Source: Stappia sp. (GTDB lineage: Bacteria > Pseudomonadota > Alphaproteobacteria > Rhizobiales > Stappiaceae). From it: a stretch of 64,000 nt of DNA. The stretch lies in the NCBI GenBank assembly GCA_002722295.1, contig PBLF01000032.1, forward strand, positions 1 to 64,000, in the 5' to 3' direction. The number at the start of each line of letters is the position of its first letter. Within the stretch, counting starts at the first letter, position 1. Shown here in pieces: positions 8,586-16,561 of the stretch. The notes under the pieces were generated by a model. It saw only the letters and a program-made list of their open reading frames with translations, ran no database searches and was not told the DNA's origin. Both the position numbers and the translations under genes were made by a program.

Positions 8586-9059
8586 TCACGCCCCCGCCGG
8601 AGCCTCGGCTTCCGGCAGCAGGGTTCCGCGAATCGTGCGGGAATTTCCGCGAAACTCGGCGACCGTCTCGCCGTCCGCGTTGGTTACGGTCACATCGGTG
8701 ATGCCCGAGCGCCCCTCACGCCAGCGCTCCACAGCCGTCGCGACCAGCCGCTCACCCAGCTTGCCCGGGCGCAGGAAGCTCACCGAGCAATGACTGGCAA
8801 CCGTATTCTGGTTGTGGCTGTTGCAGGCGAAGGCGAAGGCGGAATCCGCCAGCGTGAAAACGAAACCGCCGTGACAGATCCCGTGACCGTTGACCATGGC
8901 TTCGCTGACGGACATGGCCACCACCGCCCTGCCCTGGCCAACCTCCACGATCTCCATGCCGAGCCCCTGGCTCGCCTTGTCGCTGGCCCACATGACGTCG
9001 GCACAGGCCCGCGCCAGCGCGTCGGCGTCCAGTCCTGCGGCCTTGGTGACCTCGCTCAT
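8586..9059 (-). CDS. paaI: Hydroxyphenylacetyl-CoA thioesterase (hotdog fold)
   Basis: 157 aa. The hotdog thioesterase core has the PaaI signature: MVNGHGICHGGFVFTLADSAFAFACNSHN (catalytic loop with HGG and the long helix with Asp). PaaI hydrolyses dead-end aryl-CoA thioesters and so recycles CoA in the pathway. Its start overlaps the paaG stop by 4 bp (ATGA, 9056-9059), indicating translational coupling. Confidence 0.93.
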   Translation of the reverse strand: MSEVTKAAGLDADALARACADVMWASDKASQGLGMEIVEVGQGRAVVAMSVSEAMVNGHGICHGGFVFTLADSAFAFACNSHNQNTVASHCSVSFLRPGKLGERLVATAVERWREGRSGITDVTVTNADGETVAEFRGNSRTIRGTLLPEAEAPAGA

Positions 9060-9883
9060 TCCCGTCCCTCCCCGTCCGGCGCACGGCCGGTAAACTGCGC
9101 CGGCCGCTTGGCCAGAAATGCTGCGACACCCTCGCGATAGTCAGGCGAGCGCCCGGCACGGCCCTGCAGGTCGCGTTCCAGATCAAGCTGCGTGTCGAGA
9201 TCGTTGATGGTCGCCGCTTCCATCGCCTGCTTGACGAGGCCGAGCCCGTAGGTCGGCGCGTCGGCAAGGCCGCGCGCAAGATCGAGCGCGTTGTCCATAA
9301 GCTCCGCATCCGGCACAGCCTGCCAGATCATGCCCCACTCGACGGCCTGTTTCGCCGGTACGGGCGTGGCGAGCATTGCAAGCGCCTTGGCGCGGGCAAG
9401 CCCCACGAGCTGCGGCAACGTCCAGGTTCCCCCGCTGTCGGGAACGAGACCGATCTTCGAGAAGGCCTGGATGAACTTGGCACTCTCGGCCGCCAGGACG
9501 ATATCGCAGGCGAGCGCGATATTGGCTCCCGCGCCGGCGGCAACGCCGTTGACGGCGCAAACGACCGGCTTCGGAAGAGCCTTCAGGCGGCGCACCAGCG
9601 GGTTGTAGTTGGATTCGATGGTGCGCGTGAGGTCGGGCGGAGGCGCATCGGGTGTGCTCATGCGGTCGGAGAGATCCTGCCCCGCGCAAAAGCCGCGCCC
9701 CGCGCCGGTCAGCAGCAGGCAGCGTACCGAAGCATCGTTCTCGGCCAAGTCGAGTGCCTCACGCACTCCGGCATGCATTGCCTCATTGAAGGAATTGAGC
9801 TTGTCCGGCCGGTTCAGCGTAACGACGAGCACGCCGCCGTCCCGCGCCGTGAGAACGGGCGCGGTGGTGTCTGACTGGTCCAT
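9056..9883 (-). CDS. paaG: 1,2-epoxyphenylacetyl-CoA isomerase (crotonase family)
   Basis: 275 aa. Crotonase fold with the oxyanion-hole segments GRGFCAGQDLSDR (about residues 64-76) and ALPKPVVCAVNGVAAGAGANIALACDIV. The GQDLSDR sequence and the length match PaaG, which isomerises ring-1,2-epoxyphenylacetyl-CoA to the oxepin and also shifts double bonds later in the pathway. A GGGAGGT ribosome site sits just before ATG 9883. It is first in the paaG-paaI-paaK-tetR unit, transcribed away from paaN. The paaABCDE epoxidase is not in the window. Confidence 0.88.
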   Translation of the reverse strand: MDQSDTTAPVLTARDGGVLVVTLNRPDKLNSFNEAMHAGVREALDLAENDASVRCLLLTGAGRGFCAGQDLSDRMSTPDAPPPDLTRTIESNYNPLVRRLKALPKPVVCAVNGVAAGAGANIALACDIVLAAESAKFIQAFSKIGLVPDSGGTWTLPQLVGLARAKALAMLATPVPAKQAVEWGMIWQAVPDAELMDNALDLARGLADAPTYGLGLVKQAMEAATINDLDTQLDLERDLQGRAGRSPDYREGVAAFLAKRPAQFTGRAPDGEGRE

Positions 9884-10154
9884 GAGACCTCCCTTGAACG
9901 TCCTTTTCCGCTCTCGGTCCGCTCCCTGACGGAGCCCTCACCCGCCCGTGGGCCAGGGAAGCGGATCGCGGATTTTTAACTTGACTGACCAACCGGTCGG
10001 TAAATTATTATGACCCTCAATCGGGCGCTGTCAATCAGCTCCGCGAACGAGACGAAACACAACACGACCCTGCAACGGGTGGCCTGGTGAAGAGCGCGGT
10101 TTCCGCTCCCCGGCGCCGGATCCGGACAAGACGCGGGGCACAAGGGAGACGGGG
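9884..10154. promoter_or_regulatory. Divergent paaG/paaN promoter region
   Basis: 271 bp between the divergent paaG and paaN start codons with no gene. It is locally AT-rich around 9975-10015, in contrast to its surroundings. It contains the dyad at 9984-10001 and, on the plus strand, a possible -35 TTGACT (9981-9986) with TATTAT (10006-10011) 19 bp on. The core promoter call is tentative. Confidence 0.55.
9984..10001. promoter_or_regulatory. Candidate PaaR/TetR operator
   Basis: ACTGACCAACCGGTCGGT is an imperfect dyad: the left half ACTGACCAA and the reverse complement of the right half, ACCGACCGG, agree at 6 of 9 positions. The ACCGACCGGTYGGT-like form is the kind of site bound by TetR regulators of acyl-CoA catabolism. 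It overlaps the possible -35 element of the paaN promoter. Binding by the TetR protein at 6533-7132 is inferred from position. Confidence 0.55.
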
Positions 10155-11816
10155 ATGGCTGCATTCTTCGACAAGCACAAGGCGACGCTCGACAAGGCTG
10201 TCGAGACCATCCACGGCCGCGGCTACTGGTCCGCCTACCCGGAAATGCCGTCGGGCAAGATCTACGGCGAAACGGCAAAAGCCGACCAGGAAGATGCCTT
10301 CAAGGCCCTTCTGGGCAAGCCCTTCGAGCTTGATCAGCCGACGACCGGCGACCGTGTCGGTCACGAGGTGAGCCCGTTCGGCCTCGATCTTGCCGTCACC
10401 TATCCCGCCACGACGCCCGATCTCGCGGTCGCTGCCGCGCGCGAGGCCATGAAGGGCTGGTCGTCCGCGAGCGCCGACGCGCGCGCCGGCGTGCTGCTGG
10501 AGCTTCTGTCACGCATCAACGCGCAGAGCTTCCTCTTCGCCAACGCGGTGATGCACACGTCCGGCCAGGCCTTCGTCATGGCCTTCCAGGCAGGAGGCCC
10601 GCACGCGCAGGACCGCGCCCTCGAGGCTGTCGCCTACGCCTATGACGAGATGAGCCGCATTCCGGGCCAGGTGCGCTGGGAGAAGCCGCAGGGTCCCAAG
10701 GATCCGCTCGTGCTCGACAAGGTGTTCCGCATCGTGCCGCGCGGTCCCGCCCTCGTGATCGGCTGCGCCACGTTCCCGACCTGGAACTCCTACCCCGGAC
10801 TGTTCGCGAGCCTGGCGACCGGCAACCCGGTCATCGTCAAGCCGCACCCGGGCGCCATCCTGCCGCTTGCCATCACGGTGAAGATGGGGCGTGAAGTGCT
10901 CTCCGAGGCCGGTTTCGATCCGAACGTCCTCCAGCTCGCCGCCGACACGGTCGAGGCACCGCTGACCAAGGATTTCGTCACCCATCCCGACATCGCGATC
11001 ATCGACTTCACCGGCTCGCCGGCCTTCGGCAAGTGGGTGCGCGAGAACGCCGGCGACAAGCTCGTCTACACGGAGGAAGCCGGCGTCAACTCGATCGTCG
11101 TGACCGGCACCGACTCCCTGCGCGGGATGGCCGGCAACATCGGTTTCTCGCTGTCGCTCTACTCCGGCCAGATGTGCACCGCGCCGCAGAACATCTACGT
11201 GCCGCGCGGCGGCATCGAGACCGACGAGGGACACAAGTCCTTCGACGAGGTCGCGGCCGCCATCGCGACCGCCGTCGACAAGCTGCTCGGCGACCCGGCC
11301 CGTGCCGCCGGCGTGCTCGGCGCGATCCAGAGCCAGGCAACGCTCGAGCGGATCGATGCGGCGCGCGGTCTTGGCAAGATCCTGCGCGACAGCACCGGCG
11401 TCGAGGGCATGGACGGGGCGCGGTCCGCCTCACCGCTCATCCTCGCGGTCGATGCCAAGGACGAGGACGCCTATCTCGAGGAACGCTTCGGCCCGATCAG
11501 CTTCATCATCGCCACGGACGACGCGGATGAGGCCATCGCACGTGCCGCGGCCTCGGCGAAGTCGCGCGGCGCCATCACCGCCGCGCTCTATGCGACGGAT
11601 GAAACCCTGGTCGACAAGGCAGCGGATGCCTTCGCCGACGCCGGTGTCGCGCTCTCGGTCAACCTGACCGGCGGCATCTTCGTGAACCAGTCCGCCGCCT
11701 ATTCCGATTACCACGTCACCGGAGCGAACCCGGCCGGCAACGCCTGTCTGTGCGACAGTGCCTTTGTCGCGAACCGGTTCCGAGTGGCGGCCATGCGCCG
11801 CCCGGTCGCAGCCTGA
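10155..11816 (+). CDS. paaN: Phenylacetic acid degradation protein PaaN (aldehyde dehydrogenase family)
   Basis: 553 aa, matching the PaaN subfamily length; no C-terminal MaoC domain as found in PaaZ. ALDH-type residues are visible: TEEAGVNSIVV (general base Glu) and SGQMCTAPQNIYVP (nucleophile Cys), with NAD-fold segments around ATFPTWNSYPGLFASLATGNP. PaaN replaces or supplements PaaZ in many alphaproteobacteria, although its exact reaction is not firmly settled. The gene is divergent from paaG and is followed 74 bp later by the Liv-type transporter operon. An intercistronic hairpin at 11834-11857 separates the two. Confidence 0.9.
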   Translation: MAAFFDKHKATLDKAVETIHGRGYWSAYPEMPSGKIYGETAKADQEDAFKALLGKPFELDQPTTGDRVGHEVSPFGLDLAVTYPATTPDLAVAAAREAMKGWSSASADARAGVLLELLSRINAQSFLFANAVMHTSGQAFVMAFQAGGPHAQDRALEAVAYAYDEMSRIPGQVRWEKPQGPKDPLVLDKVFRIVPRGPALVIGCATFPTWNSYPGLFASLATGNPVIVKPHPGAILPLAITVKMGREVLSEAGFDPNVLQLAADTVEAPLTKDFVTHPDIAIIDFTGSPAFGKWVRENAGDKLVYTEEAGVNSIVVTGTDSLRGMAGNIGFSLSLYSGQMCTAPQNIYVPRGGIETDEGHKSFDEVAAAIATAVDKLLGDPARAAGVLGAIQSQATLERIDAARGLGKILRDSTGVEGMDGARSASPLILAVDAKDEDAYLEERFGPISFIIATDDADEAIARAAASAKSRGAITAALYATDETLVDKAADAFADAGVALSVNLTGGIFVNQSAAYSDYHVTGANPAGNACLCDSAFVANRFRVAAMRRPVAA

Positions 11817-11833
11817 CGACCGGACGGCACCAG

Positions 11834-11857
11834 CCGGCCCCTTGGAGGAGGGGCCGG
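11834..11857 (+). terminator. Intercistronic hairpin between paaN and the transporter operon
   Basis: CCGGCCCC (11834-11841) pairs with GGGGCCGG (11850-11857) around an 8-nt loop that contains GGAGGA. There is no T-tract, so it is a weak terminator or processing site at best. Transcription may read through from paaN into livK. Confidence 0.45.
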
Positions 11858-11889
11858 TCGACTGCCTTGAAGTGCAATGGGAGGAACAC

Positions 11890-13044
11890 ATGCGCATTCA
11901 CACGACCCTGCTTGCCGGCACGATGATCGCCGCCGGCGCCACTGCCTTCGCGGCCGCTCCGGCGGTTGCCGAAACCATCAAGATCGGTGCCCCGCTCTCG
12001 GTCACCGGCCCCGCGTCCTTCCTGGGCGATCCGGAAGCCAAGACGCTCGAGATCTACGTCAAGCAGATCAACGAGGCCGGTGGCGTGAACGGCAAGGACC
12101 TGGAACTCGTCGTCTATGACGACAGCGGTGACGCCAACAAGGCCCGCACCTTCGCCACCCGCCTGGTGGAAGACGACGGCGTGGTGGCCGTGGTCGGCGG
12201 TTCGACCACCGGCACCACCATGGCCATGATCCCGGTGTTCGAGGACGCCGGCATTCCCTTCATCTCGCTGGCCGGCGCCGTGGTCGTCATCGACCCGGTG
12301 AAGGAGTACACCTTCAAGACGCCGCACACCGACAAGATGGCATGCGAGAAGATCTTCGAGGACATGCAGGCCAAGGGCATCGCCAAGATCGGCATGATCT
12401 CCGGCACGGGCGGCTTCGGAAAGTCCATGCGACAGCAGTGCATGTCGGTGGTGGGGGACTACGGCATCGAGGTCGTGGCGGACGAATCCTATGGCCCCAA
12501 GGATTCCGACATGACGCCGCAGCTCACGAACATCAAGAACGCCGAAGGCATCCAGGCCGTGGCGAACCCGGGCTTCGGCCAGGGCCCGGCGATCGTGACG
12601 CGCAACTACCGCCAGCTCGGCATCGAGGTGCCGCTCTACCAGAGCCACGGCGTTGCCTCGAAGTCCTTCATCGATCTTGCCGGTGACGCGGCCGAAGGCG
12701 TGCGCCTGCCGGCGTCGGCGCTGCTCGTCGCCGACAAGCTGCCGGACGACGATCCGCAGAAGAAGGTCGTGGTCGACTACAAGACCACCTACGAGGAAGC
12801 CACCGGCCAGCCGGTGTCGACCTTCGGCGGTCATGCCTATGACGGCCTCATGATCCTGGTCGACGCCATCAAGCGCGCCGGTTCCGAGGAGCCCCAGGCG
12901 ATCCGCGACGCGATCGAGGAGACCTCGGGCTTCATGGGCACCGCCGGTGTCGTCAACATGTCCGCCAACGATCACCTCGGCCTCGACCTGACGGCATTCC
13001 GCATGCTCGAGATCAAGGGCGGCGACTGGACCCTCGCCGACTGA
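11890..13044 (+). CDS. livK: Branched-chain/aromatic amino-acid-type ABC transporter, periplasmic binding protein
   Basis: 384 aa. A signal peptide (about residues 1-27) ends at AVAETIKIGA, followed by a Peripla_BP_6 fold: IGAPLSVTGPASFLGDPEAK at the start of domain 1 and VGGSTTGTTMAMIPVFEDAG lining the ligand cleft. GGAGGAACAC precedes the ATG. It is the first gene of a five-gene importer. Because it adjoins paaN, the ligand may be phenylacetate or another aromatic acid rather than leucine; that is inference. Confidence 0.9.
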   Translation: MRIHTTLLAGTMIAAGATAFAAAPAVAETIKIGAPLSVTGPASFLGDPEAKTLEIYVKQINEAGGVNGKDLELVVYDDSGDANKARTFATRLVEDDGVVAVVGGSTTGTTMAMIPVFEDAGIPFISLAGAVVVIDPVKEYTFKTPHTDKMACEKIFEDMQAKGIAKIGMISGTGGFGKSMRQQCMSVVGDYGIEVVADESYGPKDSDMTPQLTNIKNAEGIQAVANPGFGQGPAIVTRNYRQLGIEVPLYQSHGVASKSFIDLAGDAAEGVRLPASALLVADKLPDDDPQKKVVVDYKTTYEEATGQPVSTFGGHAYDGLMILVDAIKRAGSEEPQAIRDAIEETSGFMGTAGVVNMSANDHLGLDLTAFRMLEIKGGDWTLAD

Positions 13045-13061
13045 GCCTTTCCAACCGACGG

Positions 13062-13085
13062 CCCGCCGGCGTTCGCGCCGGCGGG
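13062..13085 (+). terminator. UUCG-capped hairpin between livK and livH
   Basis: CCCGCCGGCG (13062-13071), loop TTCG, CGCCGGCGGG (13076-13085): a perfect 10-bp stem with a stable tetraloop and no T-run. Such intercistronic structures after a binding-protein gene usually protect the upstream mRNA and keep binding protein in excess over the membrane parts. Confidence 0.6.
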
Positions 13086-13175
13086 ATCCCGCTCCCCGGC
13101 CGCGTGCCGGAGCGCGGACGCGCGATCACCCTCACGCGATCACGGCACGACAGGAACGTTCAAGGCCCGAGCCCC

Positions 13176-14048
13176 ATGCCCGAGTTGTTGCAATTCTGCA
13201 TTTCCGGCCTGACGGTCGGCGCGGTCTACGCGCTGGTCGCCCTTGGCTTCACCATCATCTACAACGCCTCCGACGTGGTGAACTTCGCCCAGGGCGAGTT
13301 CGTCATGCTTGGCGGCATGACCACGGTCTTCGCCTCGGCCGCCGGCGTTCCGCTGCCGCTGGCGGCACTGATCGCGGTGGTCATCACCATGGGCGTCGGA
13401 TTGCTGCTTCACCGGCTCGCCATCGAACCGGCGCGCGGCGCCTCGCCCGTGACGCTGATCATCATCACCATCGGTGCCTCGATCTTCCTGCGTGGTGCGG
13501 CTCAGGTGGTGTTCGACAAGCAGTTCCACTCGCTGCCGGCCTTCTCCGGCGACACGCCGATCCGCTTCGCGGGCGCGTCGATCCTGCCGCAGAGCTTCTG
13601 GGTTCTCGGTGGAGCCGCAGTGATCGTGGTGGCCCTGTGGGCCTTCTTCAACCGCACCCTGCTGGGCAAGGCGGTACTAGCAACCGCCGCGAACCGGCTT
13701 GCGGCACGGCTCGTGGGCATCAACACGTCCTTTGTCGTCGGCTTCTCCTTCGTGGTTTCGGCCGGAATCGGCGCCGTTGCGGGCATTCTCGTCACGCCGA
13801 TCACGCTGACGAGCTACGACGTCGGGACGCTGCTGGCACTGAAGGGCTTCGCGGCGGCGATGCTCGGTGGCATGGGCAACCCGCTCGGCGCGGTCGTCGG
13901 CGGCCTGACCGTCGGACTTCTCGAGGCGTTCGGCGCAGGCTACCTGTCGTCCACCTACAAGGATGCCATCGCCTTCATCGTCATCCTCGCGGTGCTGTTC
14001 TTCCTGCCCGGCGGCCTGTTCGGCCGGGCCAGCGTGGAGCGCGTGTGA
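13176..14048 (+). CDS. livH: Liv-type ABC transporter permease (LivH family)
   Basis: 290 aa integral membrane protein. The family signature is at the N-terminus (GLTVGAVYALVALGFTIIYNA, then VNFAQGEFVMLGG), with several further hydrophobic helices. The C-terminus ends in LPGGLFGR, typical of LivH. The start at ATG 13176 is where homology begins. Its TGA overlaps the next ATG by one base (TGATG, 14046-14050). Confidence 0.92.
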   Translation: MPELLQFCISGLTVGAVYALVALGFTIIYNASDVVNFAQGEFVMLGGMTTVFASAAGVPLPLAALIAVVITMGVGLLLHRLAIEPARGASPVTLIIITIGASIFLRGAAQVVFDKQFHSLPAFSGDTPIRFAGASILPQSFWVLGGAAVIVVALWAFFNRTLLGKAVLATAANRLAARLVGINTSFVVGFSFVVSAGIGAVAGILVTPITLTSYDVGTLLALKGFAAAMLGGMGNPLGAVVGGLTVGLLEAFGAGYLSSTYKDAIAFIVILAVLFFLPGGLFGRASVERV

Positions 14049-14995
14049 TGGGCGGCTCCCTCATGTCTCACCGCCTCGCGGTTCCGGCGCTGATCGCCCT
14101 CATCGTGGTGGCGCTCGCCTTCGTCCTTCCTTCCAACTTCTATCTCCGCGTCGCCGCGCTGGTGTGGATCTCCGCACTGACGGTCATCGGACTCAACCTG
14201 CTCATGGGTTATGCCGGGCAGGTCAGTCTCGGGCACGCGGGCTTCTTCGGCATCGGCGCCTATGCGGTCGCCGTGCTGCCCGCCCAGTTCGGCGTTCACC
14301 CGCTGCTTGCAGCCCTTGCCGGCGCGATCATCGCGGGCGCGGTCGCCTTCCTCGTCGGGCGGCCGATCCTCAGGCTGAAGGGCCACTACCTCGCCGTCGC
14401 GACACTCGGCTTCGGCATCCTCGTCGCCATGGCGATTTCCAACGAGGCATGGCTCACGGGCGGCCCTGACGGCATGCCCGTTTCGCGCATGACGCTCTTC
14501 GGCTGGCGCGTGCGCGGTGCGGATACCTGGTACTGGATCTCCGGCGCGCTGCTGGTCATCGGTGCCTGGATCGCGGTCAATCTCGTTGCGAGTCCAACGG
14601 GCCGAGCACTCCGGGCCCTGCACGATTCGGAAGTCGCGGCACGCGTTGCAGGCATCGACGTGGCGCGCGCCAAGCTGACCGTCTTCGTCATTTCCGCCGT
14701 CTACGCGGCGGTGGGGGGCGCGACGCTTGCGCTGGTCAACGGCTTCGTGACTCCCGACAGCGCCAACTTCATGCACTCCATCGAACTGGTGACCATGGTG
14801 GTGCTCGGCGGCATGGGCTCGATCCTCGGATCCCTCGCCGGAGCGGCCATTCTGGTCGTCCTGCCGCAGGTGCTCACCAGTTTTCACGACTACGAGCACA
14901 TGCTGCTTGGCCTGTTGATGATGGTCATCATGATCGTGCTGCGCGCCGGCATCGTGCCGAGCCTCGCCGCACTCGTTTCGCGGAGGCGCCCATGA
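14048..14995 (+). CDS. livM: Liv-type ABC transporter permease (LivM family)
   Basis: 315 aa, strongly hydrophobic. The motifs LNLLMGYAGQVSLGHAGFFGIGAY and RALRALHDSEVAARVAGID (coupling loop to the ATPases) identify LivM. Translation may start at 14048 or at a second ATG at 14063. The 3' end overlaps livG by 4 bp. Confidence 0.92.
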   Translation: MGGSLMSHRLAVPALIALIVVALAFVLPSNFYLRVAALVWISALTVIGLNLLMGYAGQVSLGHAGFFGIGAYAVAVLPAQFGVHPLLAALAGAIIAGAVAFLVGRPILRLKGHYLAVATLGFGILVAMAISNEAWLTGGPDGMPVSRMTLFGWRVRGADTWYWISGALLVIGAWIAVNLVASPTGRALRALHDSEVAARVAGIDVARAKLTVFVISAVYAAVGGATLALVNGFVTPDSANFMHSIELVTMVVLGGMGSILGSLAGAAILVVLPQVLTSFHDYEHMLLGLLMMVIMIVLRAGIVPSLAALVSRRRP

Positions 14996-15825
14996 CCGCT
15001 TCACCCGCCCCCCTCTCCCGGTCGGTGCAGGCAGCGCCCGCGCGCCTCACGGTCGAGGATATCGGCATCTCCTTCGGTGGTGTGAAAGCCGTCGACGGGG
15101 TGTCCTTCACCGCCCGGACCGGCGAGGTGCTTTCCATCATCGGGCCGAACGGCGCCGGAAAGACCACGCTCTTCAACCTCGTCTCGGGTGTCTATCAGCC
15201 CAAGGCCGGCAAGGTGACCCTTGGCGATGAAGCCGTGACCGGCCTGTCGCCCGACCGGCTCGCCACGCGCGGGCTATCGCGAACGTTCCAAAATTTGCAG
15301 GTCTTCTTCCGCATGACCGCGCGGGAAAACGTGATGGTCGGACGGCACCTGAAGGAGCGGCGCGGCCTTCTCTCCCACCTGCTCGCCCTGCCCTCCACGG
15401 GACGGCAGAACCGGGAGAGCGCGGAAGTCGCGGACCGCCTTCTCGCCCGTGTCGGGCTCTCGGACTATGCCGATACGCCGGCTGCGAGCATGCCCTACGG
15501 CGCGTTGAAGCGGCTCGAGATCGCCCGCGCGCTTGCCGCCGAGCCGGAGGTTCTCCTGCTCGACGAACCGGCGGCCGGCTGCAATGCCGTCGAAACCGAG
15601 GAGATCGAGAAGCTGGTGCGCGCCATTGCCGACGAGGGTGTCGCGATGGTGCTCGTCGAGCACGACATGAAACTCGTGATGCGCATCTCGGACAAGATCC
15701 TGGTGCTCGACCAGGGCCGCATGCTGGCCGAGGGAACAGGCGAGCAAATCCGCACCAACCCGAAGGTCATCGAAGCCTATCTTGGAACCCACGGCACCCG
15801 GGAGGCGAACCTTGCCCTCGACTGA
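14992..15825 (+). CDS. livG: Liv-type ABC transporter ATP-binding protein (LivG family)
   Basis: 277 aa ABC ATPase. Walker A GPNGAGKTTLFN (about residues 52-63), Q-loop region FQNLQVFFRMT, LivG-type signature MPYGALKRLEIARAL, Walker B VLLLDEPAAG, H-loop LVEHDMKLVM. An extra 18-20 residue N-terminal leader precedes the ABC core. The ATGA overlap with livM indicates coupling. Confidence 0.93.
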   Translation: MTASPAPLSRSVQAAPARLTVEDIGISFGGVKAVDGVSFTARTGEVLSIIGPNGAGKTTLFNLVSGVYQPKAGKVTLGDEAVTGLSPDRLATRGLSRTFQNLQVFFRMTARENVMVGRHLKERRGLLSHLLALPSTGRQNRESAEVADRLLARVGLSDYADTPAASMPYGALKRLEIARALAAEPEVLLLDEPAAGCNAVETEEIEKLVRAIADEGVAMVLVEHDMKLVMRISDKILVLDQGRMLAEGTGEQIRTNPKVIEAYLGTHGTREANLALD

Positions 15826-16534
15826 TCCGCTTCTCGACGTTTCCGGCCTGCGCTCCGCCTACGGGCGCATCGAGGCGCTGCACGGCGTCTCCGTCTCGGT
15901 CCACGCGGGCGAAATCGTCGCTCTGGTGGGCGGCAACGGCGCCGGGAAGACCACGCTCCTGCGCTCCCTGTCCGGCGTGCAGCCCGTGACCGGCGGCGAG
16001 ATCCGCTTTGAGGGACGCGACATCTCGCGCCTGTCGCCGCACGCACGCGTGGCGGCCGGCATCGCGCAGGTGCCGGAAGGCCGGCAGATCTTCGCCCCGC
16101 TCGCCATCGAGGACAATCTGCGTCTTGGCGCCTACCTGCGCAAGGACACGGAAATCGCCGACGATCTCGATCATGTCTACGATCTCTTCCCGGTTCTGAA
16201 GGAGCGCCGGCGCAACCCGGCCGGCGGCCTGTCCGGCGGGCAGCAGCAGATGCTCGCCATCGGCCGCGCGCTCATGAGCCGGCCGAAGCTGCTGCTTCTC
16301 GACGAACCGTCCATGGGCCTCGCGCCGGTGCTCGTGGACCAGGTTTTCGAGATCGTGACGCGGCTGCGCGACAAAAACGGTGTGACGATCTTCCTCGTGG
16401 AGCAGAACGCCTTCGCGGCCCTGTCCATCGCCAATCGCGGCTATGTCATCGAGACGGGCGAGATCGCCATGGAAGGCGACGGCAAGGGGCTCCTCACCGA
16501 CGAGCGCGTGCGCGAGGCCTACCTCGGCGTCTGA
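15812..16534 (+). CDS. livF: Liv-type ABC transporter ATP-binding protein (LivF family)
   Basis: 240 aa ABC ATPase: Walker A GGNGAGKTTLLR, signature LSGGQQQMLAIGRAL, Walker B LLLLDEPSMGLAP, H-loop LVEQNAFAAL. A TTG at 15812 is preferred because GGGAGG lies 6 bp upstream. This start lies inside the livG 3' end (14-bp overlap); another TTG at 15782 is possible. It closes the five-gene importer. Confidence 0.92.
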   Translation: MPSTDPLLDVSGLRSAYGRIEALHGVSVSVHAGEIVALVGGNGAGKTTLLRSLSGVQPVTGGEIRFEGRDISRLSPHARVAAGIAQVPEGRQIFAPLAIEDNLRLGAYLRKDTEIADDLDHVYDLFPVLKERRRNPAGGLSGGQQQMLAIGRALMSRPKLLLLDEPSMGLAPVLVDQVFEIVTRLRDKNGVTIFLVEQNAFAALSIANRGYVIETGEIAMEGDGKGLLTDERVREAYLGV

Positions 16535-16561
16535 GACGAAACGGCGGCAGGAAGCGCCGGT

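Noticed and set aside
7131-9140. 669-aa reading frame antisense to paaK and paaI
   Set aside because: Arg/His/Gly-rich composition of a GC-driven shadow frame, no family motif, and it covers genes with clear PaaK and PaaI motifs on the other strand.
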